A stretch of DNA of 9,021 nt from an uncultured Clostridia bacterium (GCA_945946745.1 CAMEWZ010000062.1:1-9021); one strand, 5' to 3'; positions 1 through 6,730 are shown, counted from the stretch's first letter. Numbers and translations are program-made. The notes: generated from the letters alone by a model not told the origin.

Positions 1-125
1 AAAAAGGCAGCCGCACCATGGCGGACAAGTGCTGGCGCTTTCGCTATGATCCCTGTAAGCGGGTTCCGAAGAAAGCGAAAGCCCTGGATTTTTCCAAATA
101 CGATGAGGAAGATTTTTCCTTGTAA
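1..125 (+). CDS. 3' end of an unidentified small or larger protein (partial)
   Basis: The frame read from base 3 is open and ends at a TAA at 123-125, giving about 40 C-terminal residues. The 5' end lies outside the window. The visible part is basic and aromatic (CWRFRYDPCKRVPKKAK), then ends in an acidic, hydrophobic tail (DFSKYDEEDFSL). Two cysteines sit close together around a Tyr-Asp-Pro. I see no known domain and assign no function. It is the only + strand gene here, convergent with ligA, and a strong hairpin with a T-run begins 9 bases after its stop, which supports this frame as the real one. The overlapping frame that opens at base 46 runs through that terminator and is less likely. 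Coding status is fairly likely; identity is unknown. Confidence 0.6.
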   Translation, partial: KGSRTMADKCWRFRYDPCKRVPKKAKALDFSKYDEEDFSL

Positions 126-134
126 CGACAGTAA

Positions 135-164
135 GGGGAAAGCCGCAGCGGCTTTCCCCTTTTT
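135..164 (+). terminator. Intrinsic terminator between convergent genes
   Basis: GGGGAAAGCCGC at 135-146 is the exact reverse complement of GCGGCTTTCCCC at 148-159, leaving one central base. As RNA, about 10 pairs would close a 5-base loop. Five T residues follow at 160-164, so it best fits termination of the + strand gene ending at 125. Read from the minus strand the same stem lies just after the ligA stop at 167, but only a short TTA follows it, so it would be weaker in that direction. The whole gap between the two stop codons is 41 bases. Confidence 0.85.
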
Positions 165-166
165 GC

Positions 167-2140
167 TTATTTCAGCATATCCAGGAAATCATCCTCCGAT
201 AGAATGGGAATTCCCAGTTCCCGTGCTTTGCGCTCCTTGGAACCGGCGTTTTCTCCCACTACGACAAAGCTGGTCTTTTTGGATACAGAGCCGGAGGCCT
301 TGCCACCCAAAAGCTCAATTTTTTCTGTGGCTTCTTCCCGGGTGAACTTGCGCAAGGCTCCGGTGAGGACAAAGGTCATCCCCGCAAACCGGGCATCGGT
401 GATGACCCGCTTGCTTTCAAAATTCACCCCCGCCTGACGAAGCCGCTCCACCAGGTGCCTGGACTGCTCCTGCCGGAACCAATCGTAAATGCTATGGGCC
501 GTGATTGCGCCCACATCGGGCACCTCTGTCAGTTCCTCCACCGATGCCGCCATCAAGCCATCCAGACTGCCAAAGGCGCTGGCCAGAATCTTGCCGGTTT
601 TGGCGCCCACCTGGCGGATGCCCAGGGCGTAGATCAAGCGGCTCACATCCTGCTGCTTGCTGGCTTCAATGGCCGCCAGCAGCTTTTTCGCGGCGGTGGA
701 GCCGGATTTCCACAGGCTTTGCATATCTGCTAACGTTAAATAATAGATATCCGCCGGGGATTGAATCAAGCCTTTTTCAATCAGACTATCCACAATGGCC
801 GCGCCGAAGCCGTCGATATCCATGGCATCCCGGCTGACAAAATGGGCAATGTTCCGGCTGAGCTGGGCAGGACACTCCGCCCCGGTACAGCGCAGGAAGG
901 CTCCCTCGGGATCTTGTTCCACCTTGGCCCCGCACACCGGGCAGCGCTGGGGCAGACGGTATTCCACCGTGCCCTCCGGGCGCTTGGAAAAGTCCACTTC
1001 CAGAATCTCCGGGATGATCTCCCCTGCTTTCCGAATGAGAACGGTGTCGCCGATGCGGATATCCCGTTCCCGGATAAAGTCCTGATTGTGCAGCGTGGCG
1101 TTGGTAACGGTGGTGCCTGCCAGACGCACAGGTTTCACCACCGCCTTGGGGGTCAGCACGCCGGTGCGGCCCACCTGCACCACAATATCCTCCACCACAG
1201 TGGGCTTGATCTCCGGGGGATACTTATAGGCCGCCGCCCACCGGGGAAATTTCGCGGTGGAACCAAGCCGCTCCCGCTGGGCCAAATCATCCACCTTGAT
1301 TACCGCGCCGTCAATATCGCAGATCAGCTTCTCCCGATTTTCATTGATTGCCAGCACTTCCTCGTCAATCTGTTGGATCGACGACAGCTTTTTGTGGGGA
1401 ATGACTTTCAATTTCAGAGACTTCAAAAATTCCAGAGACTGGGTGTGGCTGGTAAATTCCACCCCCTCCGCCAACTGGACGTTGAAGATATAGATATCCA
1501 GGCCCCGCTTGGCAGCGATTTTCGGATCCAGCTGCCGCAGGCTTCCTGCGGCGGCGTTTCTGGGATTGGCAAACTGAGGCTTTCCCTCGGCCTCCTGGCG
1601 CGCATTCAGCTTTTCGAAATTCTTCTTCGGCATGAACACCTCGCCACGGACGATGAGCCGCCGGGGGGCGTTTTCCAGGGTCATGGGGATGGCCCGGATG
1701 GTTTTTAGGTTTTCCGTCACATCCTCCCCCACGGTGCCGTCACCCCGGGTCGCGCCTCTGACGAACTTTCCGTCCACATATTCCAAAGCAACGGAAAGGC
1801 CGTCGATCTTCGGTTCCACGGAGAATGCAACGGTGTCCTCCGTCTCCTGGATCTTTGCCAGAAACTCGTTTAATTCCTCCAGACTGAACACATCCTGAAG
1901 GCTCATTAACGGCACGGGATGGGTCACCTTTTCGAACTGGCTCAGCGCCGCGCCCCCTACCCGCTTGGTGGGGGAATCCGGAGCCGCCAACTCCGGATGG
2001 GCACTTTCCAGATCCTCCAGCTCCCGGAGCAGGCGGTCATATTCATAGTCCGGCATATCCGGGTCATCCAGTACATAATAACGGTAGCCGGCCTCGGTCA
2101 AGACCCGGGTCAGCTCCTGAATTCTATCTTTAGGATTCAT
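167..2140 (-). CDS. ligA: NAD-dependent DNA ligase LigA
   Basis: Seals nicks in duplex DNA using NAD+ during replication and repair, in the cytoplasm. From the ATG at 2138-2140 it encodes 657 residues, normal for the family. An N-terminal Ia region carries the YYVLDDPDMPDYEYD motif (about residues 20-35) that handles the nicotinamide end of NAD+. The adenylation lysine is K111 in EPKIDG. An OB domain follows, then a four-cysteine zinc finger (C400, C403, C418, C423), helix-hairpin-helix repeats (about 440-570) and a C-terminal BRCT domain (about 582-657, with FVLTGAL and the conserved lysine-rich turn). I chose this start because GGAGGA lies 4 bases upstream and the protein begins MNPKDRIQEL as relatives do; the frame could open at 2182 but has no ribosome site there. 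The start overlaps the end of yunB by 11 bases, so translation is probably coupled. It follows pcrA and yunB, the familiar pcrA-ligA pairing of Firmicutes. Confidence 0.97.
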   Translation of the reverse strand: MNPKDRIQELTRVLTEAGYRYYVLDDPDMPDYEYDRLLRELEDLESAHPELAAPDSPTKRVGGAALSQFEKVTHPVPLMSLQDVFSLEELNEFLAKIQETEDTVAFSVEPKIDGLSVALEYVDGKFVRGATRGDGTVGEDVTENLKTIRAIPMTLENAPRRLIVRGEVFMPKKNFEKLNARQEAEGKPQFANPRNAAAGSLRQLDPKIAAKRGLDIYIFNVQLAEGVEFTSHTQSLEFLKSLKLKVIPHKKLSSIQQIDEEVLAINENREKLICDIDGAVIKVDDLAQRERLGSTAKFPRWAAAYKYPPEIKPTVVEDIVVQVGRTGVLTPKAVVKPVRLAGTTVTNATLHNQDFIRERDIRIGDTVLIRKAGEIIPEILEVDFSKRPEGTVEYRLPQRCPVCGAKVEQDPEGAFLRCTGAECPAQLSRNIAHFVSRDAMDIDGFGAAIVDSLIEKGLIQSPADIYYLTLADMQSLWKSGSTAAKKLLAAIEASKQQDVSRLIYALGIRQVGAKTGKILASAFGSLDGLMAASVEELTEVPDVGAITAHSIYDWFRQEQSRHLVERLRQAGVNFESKRVITDARFAGMTFVLTGALRKFTREEATEKIELLGGKASGSVSKKTSFVVVGENAGSKERKARELGIPILSEDDFLDMLK

Positions 2141-2765
2141 AATTTCCTCCGGTTTGCAAAAATGTATTGGGTACGTCTCCAACGATCACGGTTTCCGCCA
2201 CAACCACCTCACTGTTGACGGTGAAGCTGCTGGTCTGTCCCAGCACCAGCACCGCCACGTCCACGCTTACCTCCATGGTCAGCTGGTGCAGCGTCTGATT
2301 GATGCCCGCGTGGGAGAACTGACTGGAAAAGGTGGCGTCGGAATTGCGGATAGACAGAATGTGCACCGGAATGGCAGGGCCCTTTCCGGAGAGAAACTCC
2401 GGAAGGAACAGGCTTCCCAGAGGGATTCCGATATCCAAGGTATCCAAAGCCAATATTTCATCGTTAATGATATTCAAGATATCCGTTTTCAATCGGTTGA
2501 TCTCGCTCATATTGGTTTTCAGCGCGGTGATCCGGCCGTCCAGATCCTTTTCAAAATACACGATTCGATCATATTGGATCACGCCGTTGGCAATCTGCTT
2601 GGCAATGGCATCGTTGGTTAGATCCGATGTTGTATTCTTCACCTGGGTTTCCGCCAGCTCCCGGATCACCTCCCGGTAGCGGCTGCGAAACATGAGAAAC
2701 ACCATGCCCGCAGCAACCAGCAGAACAAACAAAAACCACACGAACCTTCGCAGCCGCCGAACCAT
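2130..2765 (-). CDS. yunB: Sporulation protein YunB
   Basis: A 211-residue protein (213 if the ATG at 2771 is used) with an arginine-rich N-terminus, one hydrophobic segment at about residues 8-25 (FVWFLFVLLVAAGMVF) and an extracytoplasmic body. The body contains DRIVYFEKDLDGRITALKTN, then a segment naming an IPLGSLFLPEFLSGKGP-like loop, and a C-terminal stretch ending in a GDVPNTFLQ motif. These fit the YunB family, known in Bacillus subtilis as a sigma-E-dependent protein needed for efficient sporulation; its molecular role is unclear. The family call is by remembered pattern. I favour the second ATG (2763-2765), because the G-run GGGGGGAT lies at a usable distance from it and directly abuts the first ATG. 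It follows pcrA after a 40-base gap and overlaps ligA by 11 bases. A hairpin covers its ribosome site. Confidence 0.85.
   Translation of the reverse strand: MVRRLRRFVWFLFVLLVAAGMVFLMFRSRYREVIRELAETQVKNTTSDLTNDAIAKQIANGVIQYDRIVYFEKDLDGRITALKTNMSEINRLKTDILNIINDEILALDTLDIGIPLGSLFLPEFLSGKGPAIPVHILSIRNSDATFSSQFSHAGINQTLHQLTMEVSVDVAVLVLGQTSSFTVNSEVVVAETVIVGDVPNTFLQTGGNYES
2145..2150 (-). promoter_or_regulatory. Ribosome binding site of ligA
   Basis: The minus strand reads GGAGGAAATTATG. This fixes the ligA start at 2140 rather than the upstream in-frame ATG at 2182. The site lies inside the last codons of yunB. Confidence 0.85.
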
Positions 2766-2772
2766 ACCCATC

Positions 2773-2798
2773 CCCCCGGGTTAGCGTATGCCCGGGAG
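2773..2798 (-). promoter_or_regulatory. Hairpin covering the yunB ribosome binding site
   Basis: In the minus-strand RNA, CUCCCGGG (2791-2798) can pair with CCCGGGGG (2773-2780) across a 10-base loop: eight pairs including one G-U. The 3' arm includes part of the G-run that would serve as the yunB Shine-Dalgarno sequence. No U-run follows, so it is not a terminator. It may lower yunB translation unless ribosomes finishing pcrA open it. The pairing is seen directly; the effect is inferred. Confidence 0.45.
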
Positions 2799-2811
2799 AA
2801 GGGAATCATGA
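2783..2811 (-). promoter_or_regulatory. Possible sigma-E-type promoter for yunB
   Basis: The minus strand holds TCATGAT (2805-2811), 14 bases, then CATACGCT (2783-2790). Against the Bacillus sigma-E consensus (about kmATATT, 14-15 bases, CATACAnT) the -10 matches 7 of 8 and the -35 matches 5 of 7. Bacillus yunB is a sigma-E gene, which raises the prior. Against it, the implied start point near 2776 leaves almost no leader before the ribosome site. Confidence 0.2.
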
Positions 2812-5202
2812 CAGCTTTTTCATATGCGCAGACGCCGTTTTGGCCATCAGCTTTTTGGTGCCGATGTCATCAAAGGCAATTTCCAGCAGGGCGTCTCCCC
2901 CCATCTTCATTACGGACAGCACCATGCCCCGTCCAAAAGCCGCGTGCATCACCATGTCGCCCTTGTTCAGCTCCAAGCATGGGGTGTTGGCCGGAGCGGA
3001 CACACTGCCCAGCGGGGTTTTGGTTTGGGGCTTTCTGGCAGGCGCGGCTCCCGGGTAGGAACTGTGTCCATAGCCGGTTTCCGGCGTTCTGTGGAAACCG
3101 CCCCGTTTGACGATGCATTCCTCCGGAATCTCCTTCAAAAACCGGGACGGCAGGGACGCGGAGGTTCTGCCATAGATCATACGCTGCCGGGCGTAGCTGA
3201 TGGTCAAGCTCTGCTTGGCCCGGGTAATGGCCACATAGCACAGCCGCCGCTCCTCCTCCATTTCCTCCGCGTCGCCGATGGCCCGCATCCCGGGGAACAG
3301 CCCGTCCTCAAAGCCCACCAGGAACACATGGGGAAATTCCAGGCCCTTTGCCGCGTGCATGGTCATCATCACCACGGCGTCGTCGTTTTCGTTGTATTGT
3401 TCAATATCCGTATACAGGGCGATTTCCTCCAGGAAACCGGCCAAAGTCGGGGTTTCCGCGTTCTCCACATAGGCGTTGATGCTGGATTTTAATTCCCGTA
3501 CGTTTTCCAGCCGGGTCTTGTTCTCCTCGGTATCCTTGGCGCTGAGCATATCCACATAGCCCGTGCGGATCAGAAGCTCCTCGTAAAAGTCCGGCAGGCT
3601 CATTCCCTCCTCCAAAAGCTGGGTCATGCCCTCGATCAAGGCGGAAAATTGCAGCAGCTTCATGGCGGATTTTTCCAACGGCCCGTAGGAATAAGGATCC
3701 GAAATCACCTGGTACAGGGGCTTATGCTCCGCTTCCGCCAGCCGGGAGGCCATTTCGATGGTTTTCGCGCCCAAACCCCGGGGCGGATTGTTGACAATCC
3801 GCTTCAAACGCAGATCGTCGGTGCGGTTGTTGATTACGCACAGATACGACAGCATATCCTTGACCTCGGCCCGGTCAAAGAACCGGGTGCCACCGATGAC
3901 TCGGTAGGGAATGCCGTTGCGCTTCAAGGAGAACTCCAGCGCGTTGGATTGGGCATTGGTGCGGTACAGAATCGCGTAATCCTTGAAATTCTTGCCCTTG
4001 GAGCCGGCTATGATCTTTCCGGCAACAAAGTTGCCCTCCGCGCCCTCATCGCTGGCTTCATAAACCGTAATCGGCTCGCCTTGGCCGTTGGCTGTCCATA
4101 GCTGCTTGCCCTTGCGGCCAATGTTATGGGAGATCACCGCGTTGGCGGCATTCAAAATCGCCTGGGTGGAACGGTAATTCTGCTCCAGACGGATGGTGCG
4201 GGCGCCGCGGTACTGCTTTTCAAAGTTCAGAATGTTCTCAATGGTGGCGCCCCGGAACCGGTAGATGCTCTGGTCATCATCGCCCACCACGCAGATATTC
4301 TCATACCCACCCGCCAAAAGGGATGTCAGCAGGTACTGCATGTGGTTGGTATCCTGATATTCGTCCACCAGCACATAGCGGAATTTCCGCTGATAATACT
4401 GCCGGATATCCTCGTTTTCCTGCAAAAGCCGCACGGTTACGTAGATAATGTCATCAAAATCCAGGGCGTTGTTGTCCTTCAGTCGGGTCTGATACTTTTC
4501 GTAGGCCCTGGCAATGTGAAGCGCGCGCAGGTCGCCGCCGCCTTCCGCCCGGGAGAGCATCTGCTGGGGGGAGACCATTTGGTCCTTCTCCCGGCTGATG
4601 GCGCCCAGGACATATTTGGGCGGGAAGGTCTTGTCATCCAGGCCCATGTCCTTGATGATTTCCTTCATAATCCGCTCGGAATCGGAGGAATCATAAATGG
4701 TAAAGCTTCGGGTATAGCCCATCCGCTCAATGTCCCGCCGCAAAATCCGGCAGCAGGCGGAGTGGAAGGTCATCGCCCAGATATCCTGGGCCTCCGGCCC
4801 CAAAAGCAGGGAAAGCCGATCCTTCAGCTCCCCTGCCGCCTTGTTGGTAAACGTAATGGCAATAATGCTCCAAGGCGCCGCAGGCTCCACCGCGCAGAGA
4901 CTGTCCGCCCGCAGGCGGACAGCATCACAGACGGTTTCCCCCAGGCTTTCCAAAAAGGAAACATCCGCTTCTGTCACGGAATTGGGGATCTCCTGGGTAT
5001 CACTGCCCCGGCCAAAGCGCATCAGATTGGCAATCCGGTTAATCAGCACCGTGGTCTTGCCGCTGCCGGCTCCGGCAAGCAGCAGAAGCGGGCCTTCCGT
5101 GGTTAGGACGGCCTGCCGCTGCATGGGGTTTAGCTGGCTGAACTGCCCCTCGATGTAGGCCCGCCGGGCAGCAAGAAAACGGGAATCCATTTGTTCGTTC
5201 AT
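2806..5202 (-). CDS. pcrA: ATP-dependent DNA helicase PcrA (UvrD/Rep family)
   Basis: A 798-residue 3'-5' superfamily 1A helicase for repair, plasmid replication and removal of proteins from DNA. Seen in order: Q-motif region (LNPMQRQAV, about 24-32), Walker A GAGSGKT (44-50), motif Ia AITFTNKAAGEL (115-125), Walker B DEYQDTN (280-286), motif III VGDDDQSIYRFRGA (306-319), motif IV QNYRST (341-346), motif V MHAAKGLEFP (615-624) and motif VI CYVAITRAK (655-663). After a flexible, Pro/Gly-rich linker (about 700-745), a Tudor-like C-terminal domain starts at LNKGDMVMHAAFGRGMV (about 745-798), the part that contacts RNA polymerase in PcrA. About 45 residues (63-108) are inserted between motifs I and Ia. 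I chose the ATG at 5202 because AGGTGT lies just upstream; the alternative at 5223 has no ribosome site and sits almost on the predicted transcription start. It probably leads the pcrA-yunB-ligA operon. Confidence 0.96.
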   Translation of the reverse strand: MNEQMDSRFLAARRAYIEGQFSQLNPMQRQAVLTTEGPLLLLAGAGSGKTTVLINRIANLMRFGRGSDTQEIPNSVTEADVSFLESLGETVCDAVRLRADSLCAVEPAAPWSIIAITFTNKAAGELKDRLSLLLGPEAQDIWAMTFHSACCRILRRDIERMGYTRSFTIYDSSDSERIMKEIIKDMGLDDKTFPPKYVLGAISREKDQMVSPQQMLSRAEGGGDLRALHIARAYEKYQTRLKDNNALDFDDIIYVTVRLLQENEDIRQYYQRKFRYVLVDEYQDTNHMQYLLTSLLAGGYENICVVGDDDQSIYRFRGATIENILNFEKQYRGARTIRLEQNYRSTQAILNAANAVISHNIGRKGKQLWTANGQGEPITVYEASDEGAEGNFVAGKIIAGSKGKNFKDYAILYRTNAQSNALEFSLKRNGIPYRVIGGTRFFDRAEVKDMLSYLCVINNRTDDLRLKRIVNNPPRGLGAKTIEMASRLAEAEHKPLYQVISDPYSYGPLEKSAMKLLQFSALIEGMTQLLEEGMSLPDFYEELLIRTGYVDMLSAKDTEENKTRLENVRELKSSINAYVENAETPTLAGFLEEIALYTDIEQYNENDDAVVMMTMHAAKGLEFPHVFLVGFEDGLFPGMRAIGDAEEMEEERRLCYVAITRAKQSLTISYARQRMIYGRTSASLPSRFLKEIPEECIVKRGGFHRTPETGYGHSSYPGAAPARKPQTKTPLGSVSAPANTPCLELNKGDMVMHAAFGRGMVLSVMKMGGDALLEIAFDDIGTKKLMAKTASAHMKKLS

Positions 5203-5234
5203 AGTCACACCTGTCCAAAACATAAGATGGGACT

Positions 5235-5263
5235 ATTTTAGCGCATTTTCGTCAAAAGGTAAA
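5235..5263 (-). promoter_or_regulatory. Predicted sigma-A promoter of pcrA-yunB-ligA
   Basis: The minus strand reads TTTACC (5258-5263), exactly 17 bases, then TAAAAT (5235-5240): 4 of 6 and 5 of 6 matches to TTGACA and TATAAT. Transcription would start near 5228, leaving a leader of about 26 bases to the ATG at 5202. It sits in the only gap between sigF and pcrA, where base composition turns AT-rich. Confidence 0.6.
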
Positions 5264-5273
5264 GAGCGAAAAT
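5245..5273. repeat. Inverted repeat over the pcrA promoter
   Basis: On the minus strand ATTTTCG (5267-5273) and CGAAAAT (5245-5251) are perfect 7-base inverted copies separated by 15 bases, enclosing the predicted -35 TTTACC. It could be an operator or a weak RNA hairpin in read-through transcripts from sigF. No U-run follows it, so it does not look like a terminator for the spoIIA operon. The arms are AT-rich, so chance is possible. Confidence 0.35.
5248..5254 (-). promoter_or_regulatory. Candidate Spo0A (0A) box inside the pcrA promoter
   Basis: The minus strand reads TTTTGACGAAAA, containing TGACGAA, an exact match to the 0A-box core TGNCGAA with the usual T and A flanks. It lies in the spacer between the proposed -35 and -10, where bound Spo0A-P would be expected to block RNA polymerase. 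The match is seen; binding is inferred. Confidence 0.4.
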
Positions 5274-5277
5274 TTAG

Positions 5278-5982
5278 CTACGCCATCATCTCCCGCAGCT
5301 TTTCCAGGGCTTTTTTCTCAATCCGGGACACCTGCACCTGGCTAACCTCCAGCACCTTTGCCACCCGCTGCTGGGTTAGACCGTGGAAATAGCGCAGCTG
5401 GATAACGGTTTTTTCCCGTTCCGGCAGGGCCTCGATGGCCTGGCGAAGGGCGATTTTTTCCACCATCCGTTCCTCGGATTCCGTATCGGTGAGGATGCTT
5501 TCCAGGGAAAAGCCCTCCTCCCCGGTCTGTTTCTGGATGGATTCGGTGGCGGCGGTGGCCGTCTCCGCCAGGGCGATTTCCTCTGGTGTAAAGCCGGTCT
5601 GCCGGGAAATCTCCTGAATCGTTGGCTCCCGGCCCAAAGCCGCGGTCAAACGGCTTCGGGTAGCTTTGATGGATGCCGCCTGCTCCTTTATGCTCCGGGA
5701 CACCTTCACCGCCCCGTCATCCCGGAGAAAGCGGCGGATCTCCCCCGCGATTTTCGGCACCGCATAGGTGGAAAACTGGGTTCCGTATTCCAGATCAAAC
5801 CCTTCCACTGCCTTTAAAAAGCCCAGGCATCCCAGCTGGTACAGATCATCCGGTTCCGCACCCCGGCCAAGAAACCGCCGAACCACCGCCCAAACAAGGC
5901 CGGTATTCTCCTCCACCAGCTGTTCCGTTGCCTCCCGATCTCCCGCTTGAGAGCGGGCAATCAATTCCTCCAGAGCGCTCAT
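5278..5982 (-). CDS. sigF: Forespore sigma factor sigma-F (SpoIIAC)
   Basis: A 234-residue sigma-70-family factor that directs the first forespore-specific transcription. Region 2 (about 26-95) has the core-binding and -10 elements, including EPDDLYQLGCLGFLKAVEGFD and FSTYAVPKIAGEIRRFLRDDG. Region 3 follows (about 97-150), then region 4 (about 178-232) with LPEREKTVIQLRYFHGLTQ and a helix-turn-helix ending SQVQVSRIEKKAL. Sigma-G is the closest paralogue, but the position directly after spoIIAA and spoIIAB, and the lack of the N-terminal extension found on sigma-G, identify sigma-F. It is about 20 residues shorter than the Bacillus protein, mainly at the N-terminus. Its ATG overlaps the spoIIAB stop as ATGA (5979-5982), with GAGG a few bases upstream, so translation is coupled. 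Activity should be held by SpoIIAB until SpoIIAA releases it. I see no terminator between its stop and pcrA. Confidence 0.95.
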   Translation of the reverse strand: MSALEELIARSQAGDREATEQLVEENTGLVWAVVRRFLGRGAEPDDLYQLGCLGFLKAVEGFDLEYGTQFSTYAVPKIAGEIRRFLRDDGAVKVSRSIKEQAASIKATRSRLTAALGREPTIQEISRQTGFTPEEIALAETATAATESIQKQTGEEGFSLESILTDTESEERMVEKIALRQAIEALPEREKTVIQLRYFHGLTQQRVAKVLEVSQVQVSRIEKKALEKLREMMA

Positions 5983-6410
5983 TGCCGCCTCAGCAGCTTA
6001 CGGCGCATATGTACGGTGGTTCCTTTTCCCGGCTTGGACAGGATTTCCAGGTTGGTCATAAAGCTTTCCATAATGGTAAAGCCCATGCCGCTTCGCTCCG
6101 CCCCGCCGGTGGTATAGCTGGGACGCCGGGCCTGTTCAATGTCCGCGATGCCGACCCCCTTGTCCTTTACCACGATATCCAGCACATTGTCCTTGAGGAT
6201 CCGGCAGCGCAGGGTGATATTGCCCAAGCTTTCCGGGTAGGCATGGACGATGCAGTTGGTCACCGCCTCCGACACCGCTGTGCGGATATCCCCCAGCTCC
6301 TCCAGCGTTGGATCCATTTGGGCGGCAAAGCAGGCCACAGCGGATCGGGCGAAGGCTTCATTGCAGGATTTGCTGGGAAACTCCAGAATCATATAGTTAT
6401 CAAATTTCAT
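5979..6410 (-). CDS. spoIIAB: Anti-sigma-F factor and serine kinase SpoIIAB
   Basis: A 143-residue GHKL-fold protein that binds sigma-F and also phosphorylates SpoIIAA. The N-box EAVTNCIVHAY carries E48 and the Mg-binding N52. The G1 box is VKDKGVGI (81-88, D83) and the G2 box is GAERSGMGFTIMESF (103-117). NEAFAR at 17-22 ends in the arginine equivalent to Bacillus R20, part of the surface shared by sigma-F and SpoIIAA. Length is close to the Bacillus protein. Its start overlaps the spoIIAA stop as ATGA (6407-6410), and its stop overlaps the sigF start in the same way, which would keep the three proteins in fixed proportion. Every residue expected for ATP binding appears present. Confidence 0.96.
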   Translation of the reverse strand: MKFDNYMILEFPSKSCNEAFARSAVACFAAQMDPTLEELGDIRTAVSEAVTNCIVHAYPESLGNITLRCRILKDNVLDIVVKDKGVGIADIEQARRPSYTTGGAERSGMGFTIMESFMTNLEILSKPGKGTTVHMRRKLLRRQ

Positions 6411-6724
6411 GATACGGCCTCCTTGATCTGCACCAATTTGTCAATTCCCGATGCCCGAAATACCCGCATGGGCTGAGGGGCAATGCCGGTCAGCAGCAGC
6501 TGCCCCTCGATCTGAGTCATACACCGCAGAGCGTTGATTACCACGGCAATGCCGGAGGAATCCACAAAGGAAACCTCTTGAAAATCCAAGACGCAGATTT
6601 GAGGCATATAGGCTTCGATTTTGGCAGCGATGGCTTGAATGTATGCCTTGGCGCAATGATGGTCAATTTCACCGGTTAACGCTACGGTCAGCCGTCCTTC
6701 CTCCAAAAAACTGGTAAAATGCAT
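6407..6724 (-). CDS. spoIIAA: Anti-anti-sigma factor SpoIIAA
   Basis: A 105-residue STAS-domain protein that frees sigma-F by binding SpoIIAB. The N-terminal strand and LTGEIDHHCAKAY (17-29) match the family, including the conserved D-H-H. The phosphorylated serine is S56 in VDSSGIAV (54-61), equivalent to Bacillus S58. SpoIIAB phosphorylates it and SpoIIE, not in this window, would remove the phosphate. The frame stays open upstream to 6871, but that part runs back through two terminators. The ATG at 6724 has a strong AAAAGGAGGA site 6 bases upstream and gives the expected N-terminus, so I use it. First gene of the spoIIA operon; there is no dacF between it and valS. Confidence 0.95.
   Translation of the reverse strand: MHFTSFLEEGRLTVALTGEIDHHCAKAYIQAIAAKIEAYMPQICVLDFQEVSFVDSSGIAVVINALRCMTQIEGQLLLTGIAPQPMRVFRASGIDKLVQIKEAVS
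6418..6424 (-). promoter_or_regulatory. Ribosome binding site of spoIIAB
   Basis: AAGGAGG lies 7 bases before the spoIIAB ATG, inside the last codons of spoIIAA. A full-strength site here means spoIIAB need not rely only on ribosomes reinitiating at the ATGA overlap. Confidence 0.8.
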
Positions 6725-6730
6725 AAACGT

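Noticed and set aside
46..345. A + strand frame at the left edge, MIPVSGFRRK and onward
   Set aside because: It overlaps the better frame ending at 125, runs straight through the terminator at 135-164, and ends inside antisense ligA.
761..1708. A 315-codon + strand frame opposite ligA
   Set aside because: Antisense to the ligase adenylation domain and zinc finger; no independent coding evidence.
2141..2182. N-terminal extension of ligA by 14 residues
   Set aside because: No ribosome site before 2182; the ATG at 2140 has GGAGGA at proper spacing.
4126..5106. A 326-codon + strand frame opposite pcrA
   Set aside because: Antisense to the conserved helicase motifs, low-complexity composition, no start signals.
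5203..5223. N-terminal extension of pcrA by seven residues
   Set aside because: No ribosome site, and the ATG would lie only a few bases after the predicted transcription start.
5278..5982. Calling this gene sigma-G
   Set aside because: The spoIIAA-spoIIAB context and absence of the sigma-G N-terminal extension favour sigma-F.
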